From: Ailanthus altissimus
Lineage: Eukaryota > Streptophyta > Magnoliopsida > Sapindales > Simaroubaceae
Length of the DNA stretch: 64,000 nucleotides
Assembly: GCA_946807835.1 (NCBI GenBank)
Contig: OX327693.1
Coordinates: 4,543,501-4,607,500 of the forward strand
Direction: 5' to 3'
Made by a program: the position numbers and the translations under genes
The notes under the pieces: generated by a model
Told to the model about the DNA's origin: nothing
Database searches by the model: none
The model's input: the letters and a program-made list of their open reading frames with translations, nothing else
Part shown: piece after piece, positions 22,801 to 31,239 of the stretch
Layout: each line of letters opens with the position of its first letter
Position numbering within the stretch: position 1 is the stretch's first letter

Positions 22801-25800
22801 CATGGGGTTTTAACTTTATATTAGGCCATACGTTAGGGATCTAACTGTCCTTTCCCCTATTGAATTTTGCTGCATTTGGACATGCAATTGGTATGCTTGT
22901 CTAATAATTCTATTAAAAGGAGTATGAGCTTCGTTGAAGTCTTGATTGTATTACTTCAAAACTAGGAAAAATAGATTTTAATTAGTACAAGCTTATATAT
23001 GAGGAAGTTAAATGTTTGGTTATCACAGAAGAAGTCAAAGATTCTTAATCCCAATGGCCTGTCATACATGATAAAAATTTGTTACTCATTTTATTTATAT
23101 GAAGTAAATTGAATCATGAACTTTTTCTGCAGACTATGTTCCCAAAATTGGAGACCCTGGAACTTTGTGCAATTAGTACCGAAAAGCTTTGGCACAATCA
23201 ACCTGCAGCAGTGTCCCCATGCTTTCAAAATTTGACACGCTTGATTGTTCACAGCTGTGATAGATTAAAATATCTTTTTACATCTTCAATAGTTAGTAAT
23301 TTCGTCCAACTCCAACATCTGGAGATATGCTATTGCACGGCTTTGGAGGAGATTGTTATGAAGGAAAGAGGAGTGGAGGCAACTTCCAAATTTTCCTTTC
23401 CAAGAGTAACCTTCCTGAAACTCTGGAACCTATCAGAACTGAGAACATTCTACCCTGGGATGCATAGAATGGAATGGCCATCGTTAAAGAAATTGGAGGT
23501 ATATGGTTGTGACAAAGTAAAGATATTCACTTCAAAATTTCTTAGCTTCCAGGGAAGTAGTGAAGAGGGCGAACTCGATATTCCAGCTCAGCAATCGCTT
23601 TTCGTGGTAGAAGAGGTATGTGTATATATATTGGAACAATGAATGGGTGATTCATCTTTTAATTGCTGCACTTAAGTTGCCTGAAGGTGTAGCACTATTA
23701 TACTGGTCAATTTTCATGGTCATAATATAGTCAAGTTTCTAAAATTTTAATGATTTATTGGATTACTTATGGCAACTTCCAGTTAAGATGTTTGTTAATC
23801 TCAACTAGCAACAACAAGGTTGCATATGGTGTAGAAGTCATCATTATGCATGTTTCATGGTTTTGAGACCAATGAATTTATTAAAGGCTTGAAATAGTTT
23901 TGACTAGCTTTATGATTTAATTCATGCATTTGCTTATCAACATGTAAAGTTCTTAGACCCTTGACATCTTTGTTTTCTTTTGAAAAAAAATTGATCTTCT
24001 CATTTTAATCACCTGTTTGTTTTGTTTGGATTTTCTTTTCAAAATCCATTAATTGAACTGATAAATTATATTTTGAAAATTTTGGATTCAGTCAAAATTA
24101 ATGTTTCTCAGAGTATTTTGATACAGATTTACTCCAGTTGAAATATTGTTTGATAAGTAGGAAGGAATTGAAAAGAAGGAAAAATATTCATTTTTGGCTT
24201 TTTCTATGGTCCAAATTATAAGACAATAGAAGAATGGATTAGGGAAGCATTAGCCATATTAGTCCTGACCATCAGTACAACGTACTCTTCCTTTTTCTTT
24301 TGAGAACATATTAAAATTACTGTTTATTCTGTGAATTGTTTGTGGGAAATCCAATTCACTTTGGTCTCCAGGTCCCCACTTTGGAGGAATTGAAATTGAG
24401 CGGAAAGGACATCATGATGGTATGCCAGGGCCAGTTTCAAAAACTCCTTTTCCAAAACCTTAAAATTCTTGAGGTTGTGAATGATAAATCAGAAAATTTT
24501 CGAAATGGTTTCCTTCAGAAATTTCACAATCTGGAAAAGCTTGAACTAAGATCGAGTTCATATAAAGAGATATTCTCACAAGAAGAGGTTGAGAAAAATG
24601 TTGGGACGCTTACAAAGATTAAAAGTTTAAAGCTGTGGGAACTTTCTGACCTGACGCACATATGGAAACAAGACTCCAAACTAGACTCAGTTATTCAAAA
24701 TCTTGAAATGTTAGAAGTATGGTGGTGTGACAATTTATTAAATCTAGTGCCATCCTCAGCATCGTTTAAGAACCTAACAACTTTAGAAGTATGGTGTTGC
24801 AATGGGTTGAAAAACTTAGTAACCCCTTCTATGGCCAAAAGTTTGGTGTGTCTCAGGAAACTGAGGGTGGATGAGTGTAAATTGATGATGGAAATAATAT
24901 CAAGCGAGGGAGATGTAGCAGAAGATGAGATTGTTTTCGGCAAATTGAAGTGGTTATCACTTGAACGTTTAGAAATTCTCACAAGCTTCTGCTCCGGAAG
25001 TTATACCTTCAAATTCCCATGTTTGGAAGATTTATTTGTGATAGAGTGTCCCAATATGAAGATTTTCTCCCGCAGAGTCTCAAGCACCCCTATGTTACAA
25101 GAGGTACGAAAAAATTGGGGACTAGATAAAGGGTGTTGGGAGTGTGACCTTAATGCAACTATAAAGCAGTTTCACAAAAATAAGGTATGGTTTATATTTT
25201 GTGGATGCTTTTATTTCTCTCTTGCACTTGATAATATAATCCTAATGACAACATGAAATAGCTGTTGCTCAATATTAGAAATCCTCCATCCTCACTACCT
25301 CATCTTTCAGTCTTCTTTCCTTTTGATGTGGCAAAATTATTTTAGGTTACAATGTTCACTCTCAATATTCCTCAACAGTGCCTTTGATGGAGATCCTCTA
25401 ACAATTTACCTGCAGATAATAAATGAGTGTATTTGTACTTTTGAGACTAGTACGTTCACCTCCGAAGCAAGTTCAAAATCTTCGAAATCTAATACAAGCG
25501 ATTGAACTGATTTAAAATTGATTGGATTTGCTGAGTTGGTGGATTATATAGGATTTAGAACATGAAAAATCAAACCAGGTGGATTAGTTGGTGGAATTTC
25601 CTACAGAAATCCGTTATAACCAAACTGAACAGACCAAATATATGTTCAATTTTTATCCAGCTTGTTTTAATCAACCATCTCAAAACCTAAGGGCCAAAAC
25701 CCAAAGCCCTCACATTAAAACATATCGGATATTAATGTCTTGGGGCTCTTTTTGCCAGGGATTTTCAAGATTGTTTTTTTCTTTATTAATCCGAGTTGGG

Positions 25801-27559
25801 TAGGGGTGCTGGAATTTTTTTTCATTTAAACAATTATTTTTCAGCAGGTCTGAGGCTGTTTTTTGAATACATTGCACGTAATCTGTTATCTTAAGTTATT
25901 TTGGTATATTGCTTTATACCTGTATCCAAATTTTTGGATGGTTTAGTGGACTTTTGGGCCATTTTTTACTTCACACTATTAATGTACTCTCCCTTGTTTC
26001 AGTCACCATCCTCATTGCCGTGGATTGAATCTCCCTCATTTTCTCTGGCTGAACATACCATTGCCAACAAACTACTCATTGATCCCTTTGACAGTCATGA
26101 AACATGGGTATGTTCATCATTGTCTACATATATCCTTCCCCCTCTTCCTCCCCATTTTTGTGAATGTTTAGGATCTGCTAGGAATTGTTGTACTTTTGCT
26201 TAGATTTAGAAGCACAACATCTGAAATGTTGGTAAACACTTGCTACTCAGCTTTCAAAGTTAAGCTGCTGTCACTGCAAACTATTTGATTAAAAGCATTC
26301 AAAATTATATTCATTTACCTCAAATGTTATTAAATATCTATTTGTTTTCACTTAACAAGTGTTTAAAGAAGCCTTACTCATATTAGATATGATTAACTTC
26401 TTAACCATAACTCCTATATTAGATATGTCAACTTCCTAACCATAATTCATAAATCATATTGATCTCTTCTCAGTCTCTCTTGTTGCAGTCTTCATCTTCA
26501 TTGCCGCTTATAGACTCTCCCTCATTCTCTTTTTCTGAAACCACTACCACTGACAAATTATCCCCTGACGTCTTCGGCAGCCAAAAGGCCAAGGTATGAA
26601 TCATTGTTGCCCTTGCATGGGTCTCTATTCTTTTTTCTTCGGTAAATAACATTTTGTTTTATTCATCTACATTAATCTTTTAATCATTAAATGAAAAAAT
26701 GGATACAAGATGTGGTAGCTTTATCCTTCTGAAATCTAAAATATATGCTTAAATAAAATTACATTATGAAAATCTTAAATTCATTAATTCAACATATATA
26801 TGAAGTTAAAATTCAACAAAAAAAATGAGTACTGATTCAACAAACAATAAATGATAAAAAGTTCAAGCAAATTTTGTAACTTTTGTTTGGTTAAGATTTG
26901 TTGGAAAATGATTTTGTTTGCCTTGCATTTTTTGTGAAGTGCATATGTATGTGTGTATATATATACACATACAATTGAAAAAAGCTCTTTTATGCATGAC
27001 TTCATCACTTTCCAAGACTGTTGCAACATCTCAGGAAATGTTCCCACCTGGTATGGTATTCGATCCAAGTGATGAAGTGCTAGTGTCTCATTACCTAAAG
27101 GGGAAGGTATCTGGTTGTTCTGATGGAGGAGGTTTTCAATATATCAAAGACATAGAGCTTTATGAACATGAACCCACAGAGCTCTCTAGTTTAGCATATG
27201 ATTCGGGTCACTACAAAATGTACTTCTTCACACGACGGAAGTTAAAGGGAAGGGATGTCGTCGACAGACAAGCTGGAGGTGGATTGTGGAAGAGAACGGG
27301 TAAGTCATTAAATGTCTATGATAGAGATGGAAATCCAATCGCCATGAAGACGACACTGGTTTACTACATGAAAACCCATAAAACGCCTATGCCCCTGAAA
27401 ACTAAGTGGGTCATGAAGGAGTATATGCTTCTTGAGAGTCAATTGCCAAATGGAAACAACAAAGAATCAGAGAGGTCAACTTCATGGACACTCTGCGTTC
27501 TCTATCGTGTTAACCAAGAGAGAGCAAGCAGTGGTGGTCTTTATAACAAATATTTGTGA
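17389..27559 (+). CDS. Candidate NLR-NAC fusion gene (NB-ARC, LRR, C-terminal NAC), whole locus
   Basis: Joining six exons (17389-19881, 23133-23615, 24372-25184, 26003-26107, 26489-26593, 27035-27559) gives one open product of about 1507 residues; all five junctions are GT-AG and phase 0. Order: a short N-terminus of about 50 residues, NB-ARC with intact P-loop, kinase-2, GLPL and MHD, a long irregular LRR region to about residue 1263, two 35-residue Ser-rich repeats, then a complete NAC domain of 174 residues. The NB-LRR type matches RPS2/At4g27190-like CNLs, which act as intracellular pathogen sensors. A fused transcription-factor domain would make this an integrated-domain NLR, in which the extra domain is thought to act as bait for effectors. 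The fusion is inferred from splice phase and proximity only. The alternative is two genes, with NAC starting separately near 26998. The whole lies inside a plant NLR-rich cluster. Confidence 0.5.
20726..20830. repeat. Three-copy tandem repeat in the NLR intron
   Basis: Three consecutive units of TTCTTT(T/A)TGCTTAT(A/T)TTCAATTGTT followed by A-runs of different length. Intronic; no function proposed. Confidence 0.9.
21160..22290. mobile_element. Possible non-autonomous DNA element in the NLR intron
   Basis: Blocks rich in AACCGAA/TTCGGTT words flank 21165-21290 (ACTGAACCAAACCTAATTC) and 22060-22230 (GGTGCTTTGGTTCGGTTTTT), in partly inverted arrangement. Such blocks are typical of plant hAT-like MITEs. 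The ends and target duplication were not found, so the call is weak. Confidence 0.3.
22339..22858. mobile_element. Mutator-like non-autonomous element with GGTCAAC array
   Basis: Flanked by a perfect 10-base direct repeat, ATTGAATTTT (22329-22338 and 22859-22868), a length typical of Mutator-like insertions. The ends are imperfectly inverted: the left (about 22345-22400) has GTAAAGGAGA..GTAGATCCCTAACGT and the right, read on the other strand, has GGGGAAAGGACAGTTAGATCC followed by CTAACGT. Inside, 22521-22600 is an array of about eight GGTCAAC/AGTCAAC units. At 22680-22745 there is a tRNA-like A box (TAGTGGTTAAGG) and B-box-like GGTTCAACAAA. No transposase is encoded. Confidence 0.7.
23133..23615 (+). 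CDS. NLR exon 2: LRR block
   Basis: 161 codons, phase 0 at both ends (CTGCAG|ACTATG and GAAGAG|GTATGT). The product starts TMFPKLETLELC and continues with irregular LRRs of the RPS2 class (CFQNLTRLIVHSCDRLKYLF, VQLQHLEICYCTALEEIV, WPSLKKLEVYGCDKVKIF). The ending IPAQQSLFVVEE matches the usual end of one repeat block in this family, where the next exon begins with P.LEEL.L. The frame is intact. Confidence 0.85.
23616..24371 (+). other. NLR intron 2
   Basis: 756 bases of AT-rich non-coding sequence, with a GTATGT donor and a TTTGGTCTCCAG acceptor. No inserted element was recognised. Confidence 0.75.
24372..25184 (+). CDS. NLR exon 3: second LRR block
   Basis: 271 codons, phase 0 at both ends. 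It begins VPTLEELKLSGKDIMMVCQG, the standard continuation after the preceding exon in At4g27190-like proteins, and contains further LRRs (FQNLKILEVVND, FHNLEKLELRSSSYKEIF, FKNLTTLEVWCCNGLKNLV, LVCLRKLRVDECKLMMEII, FPCLEDLFVIECPNMKIFS). It closes with STPMLQEVRKNWG..CWECDLNATIKQF, the usual final segment before the C-terminus in this class. The donor is AATAAG|GTATGG; without splicing the frame runs to a stop at 25256, giving a conventional NLR end. Confidence 0.85.
25185..26002 (+). other. NLR intron 3
   Basis: 818 bases. It includes a block with AACCAAACTGAACAGACCAAA and related words near 25480-25830 that looks like a decayed MITE. A 60-codon frame at 25323-25505 has no recognisable similarity and was not used as an exon. 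The acceptor is CCCTTGTTTCAG at 26002. Confidence 0.55.
26003..26107 (+). CDS. Exon 4: Ser-rich 35-residue repeat, first copy
   Basis: 105 bases between CTTGTTTCAG and TGG|GTATGT, phase 0. It encodes SPSSLPWIESPSFSLAEHTI and ends with SHETW. It aligns without gaps with the next exon (SSSSLP.I.SPSFSF.E). No domain is recognised; the S-P-rich composition suggests a flexible linker between the LRRs and the NAC domain. Sharp exon borders with matching phases support it as real coding sequence. Confidence 0.6.
26489..26593 (+). CDS. Exon 5: Ser-rich 35-residue repeat, second copy
   Basis: 105 bases between TTGTTGCAG and CCAAG|GTATGA, phase 0. It encodes SSSSLPLIDSPSFSFSETTT and ends with GSQKAK. 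It is the duplicate of exon 4, including length, splice phase and the SSLP.I.SPSFS core. Duplicated flanking intron sequence was not obvious (both have CTCAGTCTC/TTTCAGTCACC-like borders). Confidence 0.6.
26594..27034 (+). other. Intron before the NAC exon
   Basis: 441 bases with a GTATGA donor; the preferred acceptor is CAACATCTCAG at 27034. It contains a TA/CA microsatellite (about 26945-26975). The NAC frame stays open upstream of the acceptor to 26918, so an independent NAC start at 26998 (ATGACTTCATCACTTTCC) cannot be excluded. Confidence 0.45.
27035..27559 (+). CDS. NAC DNA-binding domain exon
   Basis: 174 codons ending GGLYNKYL. All five NAC subdomains are in order: A EMFPPGMVFDPSDEVLVSHY, B YIKDIELYEHEPTEL, C MYFFTRRKLKGR...GGGLWKRTGKS, D IAMKTTLVYYM...KTKWVMKEYML, E SWTLCVLYRVNQE. 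NAC proteins are plant transcription factors that bind DNA as dimers through subdomains C and D. Here the usual RAT.SGYWKATGKD stretch reads RQAGGGLWKRTGKS, so DNA contact may be altered. The domain is about the standard length of 150-160 residues, but almost nothing follows it, so the transactivation region of a normal NAC factor is missing. This fits either a truncated NAC gene or a domain captured as the tail of the upstream NLR (phase 0 acceptor at 27034). Confidence 0.8.
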   Translation, partial: EMFPPGMVFDPSDEVLVSHYLKGKVSGCSDGGGFQYIKDIELYEHEPTELSSLAYDSGHYKMYFFTRRKLKGRDVVDRQAGGGLWKRTGKSLNVYDRDGNPIAMKTTLVYYMKTHKTPMPLKTKWVMKEYMLLESQLPNGNNKESERSTSWTLCVLYRVNQERASSGGLYNKYL

Positions 27560-28390
27560 TGGTTAGCAAGGATGATGATATCTATTAAGAGGAAAATAAT
27601 TGAAAACAAGTGTGTATTCTTAATTTTCTCATTTGCTCGTGGCTTTTTATTTGCTAATGAGGGTTGTCTATCCTATCTAGCTACGTCATGTTAGGTGTGT
27701 TTACTTCAAAGGGGTTGGGGAATCAAATTTAATATCTCGTCTATGTTGTGGCTACTTCGAAATTAATGGGGGCTACTCATGACACCCACCATACCACCAT
27801 AAATGTTGAGGAATAGGAGTGGAGAAAAACCCAAGAGGCAATGCACGGATAGCTAGCTGCCTGCAGAGCTCTGTTGTTCTAAAAGCAATCCAACACCAGT
27901 CCTCCGAGCAAGTCGATCCGAGCCTAGAGCAAAGCCAATAGCAGCAACAAGACCTGTAACAAATAATCAATCAAGAGACGAACAAACAAGGACTAGCTAA
28001 TGAGCAATCAAGCTAAACAGCATCCCTCAAGCCAATATCATCTAGCGGCATGATTCTAGAAGCTGATCAATTTAATCTATTAACATCATCTGCTTTAAGC
28101 AATTTGTCATCGGCGATTTTCCTTCCCCATCTGAAATTTGAAATTTGTCACCTCTGCACATACTATATGCTTACTTCAAATATTATTCCCAAGTGATAAT
28201 AATTGGGAATCTGGATAGAGATGGCAGTGACAGCCTCCAATAGTAGAGGTGTTTTTCATGATCATGTTGAATTTGCAGGTGTCCTTTTTTTAAGATTCAA
28301 GAAATGAAATTCTGCGTCCAAGTCCAAGATTTTAATGTTTTTTTATTAATGTTTTTTTATATAGGTCATTTGGTAAAATGAAAATGGTAA
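27560..28390. other. 3' flank of NAC exon, no gene seen
   Basis: No coding frame was found. The sequence around 27697-27840 (GTGTGTTTACTTCAAAGGGG, CTACTTCGAAATTAATGGGG) looks like a decayed DNA element. The NLR-NAC 3'-UTR would lie in the first few hundred bases. Confidence 0.4.
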
Positions 28391-28397
28391 GTTAGAA

Positions 28398-28480
28398 ATG
28401 GTTGGGATAGCTCAGCCGACAAAGAAGAGGATTAAAAATTCCCGCATCACCGGTTCAAATTTGGTTCCTCACCATATGAT
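28398..28480 (+). mobile_element. tRNA-derived SINE-like fragment
   Basis: It has a pol III A-box-like GATAGCTCAGCCGAC followed, about 40 bases later, by a B-box-like CCGGTTCAAATTTGG. The sequence in between does not fold into a tRNA. This arrangement is typical of the head of plant SINEs. Body and tail were not delimited. Confidence 0.4.
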
Positions 28481-28566
28481 TAATATGTACGAGTACAATA
28501 AATAGGGACGTAGAACTGGCCATTAATATAGGTTTGGTCTCAATTGGCAACTTAATAAATATAATA

Positions 28567-28717
28567 GTTATGTTATATTTTTTAAATAATATTTTAAATT
28601 AATATGTTAAGTAATTATTAAATTATAAAATTATTTATTATTTTATTATTTAATAATTATTTGATATATTATTTAAGATAAAAATTATAAAATATTATTT
28701 AAGAAATATAATATTAA
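28567..28717. mobile_element. AT-rich palindromic MITE-like element
   Basis: The left arm TTATGTTATATTTTTTAAAT continues with AATATTTTAAATT. The right arm ends AATATTATTTAAGAAATATA followed by ATATTAA, roughly its reverse complement, around a TTATTATTTTATTATTTAAT core. It is the same family as 6512-6652. Confidence 0.6.
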
Positions 28718-28879
28718 TTTTAAATATGTTTAATGAGAACAATCCCAGCAATTGCAAGATCAACACCAAGCTTCATTGAGGTGGCACATGCACTTGTGCC
28801 TCAAAACATAAACATTTATGTATTATCAAAATTCGCTTTAGTAACTCTAGTTAATCAAATTCCTTATTCTCCAATAAAA

Positions 28880-29350
28880 ATAGGGGTGGTGTAGTATGAT
28901 TTAGTTTGATATTTTTTAAAATTAAATCAAATTGAATTGAAAATTTTAAAATTTTTATTTTTAGAATTGAACTATATCGAATCATGTATGAAGTTAAAAT
29001 TGTATCAAATTGATAATCTCTAAAAGACTAAAATTATATATGTAATAGATAAAATTCATACAAATTTTTTTATAAAAAAATTATGTCAACTTTAAATACT
29101 AAATTATAAAAGCATGTGAATTAAATAAGTTAAAAAAAATTATTAAAAATTAAAGTTCGTCTAAACAAATAAAATGTTCATCAATTTTAAACACCAAATT
29201 AATTTAAAATATATAAATTAAATAAGTTAGAAAACTATTAAAATTAAAGTATATCTAAAAAATAAAGTGATATCAACTTTTAAGCACTAAATTAATTAAG
29301 TATATGCATTAAACAAGTTAAAAAAGTACCAAATACATTATATAAATTTT
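28880..29350 (+). mobile_element. MITE-like element shared with 52590-53200
   Basis: It begins GGGGTGGTGTAGTATGATTT and contains AATTAAATCAAATTGAATTG and repeated TAAATTAAATAAGTTA(G/A)AAAA blocks. The minus strand of 52590-53200 has the same word order (ATGTAATA(A/G)ATAAAATTCATG, GTTTGTCTAA.AAAATAAA, CACTAAATTAATTAAGT). A GGGGTG-type start is common in hAT-like MITEs. No target duplication was found. Confidence 0.5.
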
Positions 29351-29842
29351 TTTTGTGAAATTTTATTTATGTCATTCGGATTGATTAGGTGTTTTTGGGG
29401 ACTGAAATAAAGACTAAACCAAAATTTTTTAAGATTAAAATAAAAAATTAATTAATTAATTTGTATACTCTAATATAAAACTAAAGAGACTGATATTTTT
29501 TATTTAAATATTTTTTTTACTCACTCTTAAATAAAAGAGCACACTGTCGACGTTAACCCGGGCAGGGATTTATATTATTTTCAAGGCCAGCAAAATATAT
29601 CCGGGCATTTTAGGCTCAATATTAACATGGTATGGGATTGGCCTGAGCCCTACAGGCCCACACTCGGGCCTGCGATGATAGCCAGGTCTGGCCCGCGGGA
29701 TTTCCCAAACCTGTTATTGAACATCCAAAGTCATTCAGCCACCCTCACTGCGGAAACATTTAAGTATCGAACTACGAAGGAGGCGAGGAAAACAAAATTA
29801 GAAATCAAAAATAATTTCTGCGGAGTTATTGTTTGCTTATCG

Positions 29843-31081
29843 ATGGCCGGTGAACTGGCGACACTCGTCGTTATGGTGTGCGACAGTCTAGACACCAGCG
29901 CTGGTGCTTTCTGGAACAGCGCAGAGCTGAAGGACTTGCATCGCAAGTTCAAAGAAGTCCATTACCATTTTCAGAGCGCTAGGCGATGGAGATCCGACCA
30001 GAACATGATTCTGAATTCCCTGTTGACGGATTTGGAAGGCCTCCCATCTGACGTCGATGAATTGATTGATACCTGGCTTCGATCAAAATCGAAATTCGAC
30101 CGGCTGTGGAGGAGAATCGGAGGACAGCTGGTTCCGCTCTTGAATTTGCTTCACAACGTCGTTTCTGATTACGACGATGAAGAGACCAGTGAAATTTTGC
30201 AGGAGATTTCGAGCAGATCTGACGTTCCCGCTGTTGTCGTGGGTGTTTTTGAGAGATCAATTAGTACTGTAAAAGATCTTTTGATAGTGAAGAAGGTACG
30301 AGTTGTACTCGTAAAGGGGGCATTAGGGAGTGAGAAGACCGCTCTGGCCCGCACAATTTTCACCGATGTCGACGTGAAAGCCGAATTTCCATCCCCGTTT
30401 TGGTTCTCTGTGGGTAAGAATTTTGATCTTTCATCTGTTGTAAAGGCAATAGAATTCAAGTGTAGTGAAATTCTTAGCGCTCAGAGAACACGTGAGAGAT
30501 TATTAATTGTGTTGGATGATGTTTCTGACTTAAATGATGAAAAATTGGAGGGCTTCATATTATTAGTCTCAAACCTGAGTGATTTGGCACCTAGTGTTTT
30601 GGTAACTACTCGCTCTGACAGTGTGGCAAATGTGATGCGCAAGATTCCAGCACAGCAATTGTTGGCATATTTTCCTGAGTCGAATTCGTGGTTTGATGTC
30701 AACAGTGAGGAGGTTGTCAGACTTGTGTCACCGGAAGCTGCGGTGATTATTCAACTTCAAAGCAATTTGGATGAGATAGCAGCTATGGATGTGGATGCTG
30801 CATTAGGCTCAGAAAATTTGAATGAAGAAGAGATGATATGTCCTCCTACAGCTATGCATGAGTCTGAAGTTCAGCTAGAATCTCCAACAGAGGAGGGTTT
30901 AGGTGCACAAGTGCCAGCAAGTATAGTGACTATAGCTGATGTGCCTATTGCTTCAAGAGAAGCAATAGAAGGGGGTTTAGTTGCACAAATGCCAGCAAGT
31001 ATTGTGACTAATTCTGATGTGCCCATTCATGAGATGGAACTTGAGGCAGGACCTTCCCAAAAGAAGAAGAAAGTCATGTGA
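29843..31081 (+). CDS. Degenerate NB-ARC-like protein without LRR, gene C
   Basis: An intronless frame of 412 residues from MAGELATLVVMVCDSL, aligned with the starts of A, B and D; the frame is open back to 29627 but the extra part is not shared. The N-terminal helical region (GAFWNSAELK, LLTDLEGLPSDVDELIDTW) is conserved. The P-loop reads GALGSEKT at 159-166: unlike its relatives it keeps the Walker A lysine and threonine, though the preceding glycine is glutamate. Kinase-2 is RLLIVLDDV, RNBS-B SVLVTTRSD. The core ends at IPAQQLLAYFPESNSWFDV; no GLPL, MHD or LRR follows. The tail holds two copies of a module, LGAQVPASIVTIADVPI and LVAQMPASIVTNSDVPI, and ends SQKKKKVM, a possible nuclear localisation signal. 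It is the member least changed from an NLR core. Nucleotide binding is possible but unproven. Confidence 0.75.
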   Translation: MAGELATLVVMVCDSLDTSAGAFWNSAELKDLHRKFKEVHYHFQSARRWRSDQNMILNSLLTDLEGLPSDVDELIDTWLRSKSKFDRLWRRIGGQLVPLLNLLHNVVSDYDDEETSEILQEISSRSDVPAVVVGVFERSISTVKDLLIVKKVRVVLVKGALGSEKTALARTIFTDVDVKAEFPSPFWFSVGKNFDLSSVVKAIEFKCSEILSAQRTRERLLIVLDDVSDLNDEKLEGFILLVSNLSDLAPSVLVTTRSDSVANVMRKIPAQQLLAYFPESNSWFDVNSEEVVRLVSPEAAVIIQLQSNLDEIAAMDVDAALGSENLNEEEMICPPTAMHESEVQLESPTEEGLGAQVPASIVTIADVPIASREAIEGGLVAQMPASIVTNSDVPIHEMELEAGPSQKKKKVM

Positions 31082-31239
31082 AACTTGTATTAAATGCATA
31101 TATCAAGCAACCAGTTAAGCTAAACGTAGCTAACAAGATCAGTTTTATCTATTTTAGTTGGTTACTTTACTGTAAATTCCTTGTAAATAAGTAATAGGAC
31201 CAATTAAATTATGGGCAAGCAAAGTTTTGTGCAGGGCTG

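Larger units (their letters stand above)
19882..23132 (+). other. Large NLR intron with transposon insertions
   Basis: Intron of 3251 bases, bounded by AAG|GTAACG and TTTTTCTGCAG|ACT. It holds no coding frame. It contains a triplicated 35-base repeat (20726-20830), a tRNA-like stretch near 21046-21140, a MITE-like pair of CCGAAC/GGTTCGG-rich blocks (21165-22230) and a Mutator-like element (22339-22858). The host copies of this gene class usually have much shorter introns at this place, so expansion by insertion is likely (family knowledge, not checked). Confidence 0.7.

Noticed and set aside
25323..25505. Possible extra exon between NLR exon 3 and exon 4
   Set aside because: No similarity to LRR or NAC proteins, and it is not needed to keep the frame.
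30169..30702. Minus-strand frames of 73-96 codons across gene C
   Set aside because: They are shadows of the gene C coding sequence and show no independent features. The same applies to short antisense frames over the NLR exons.
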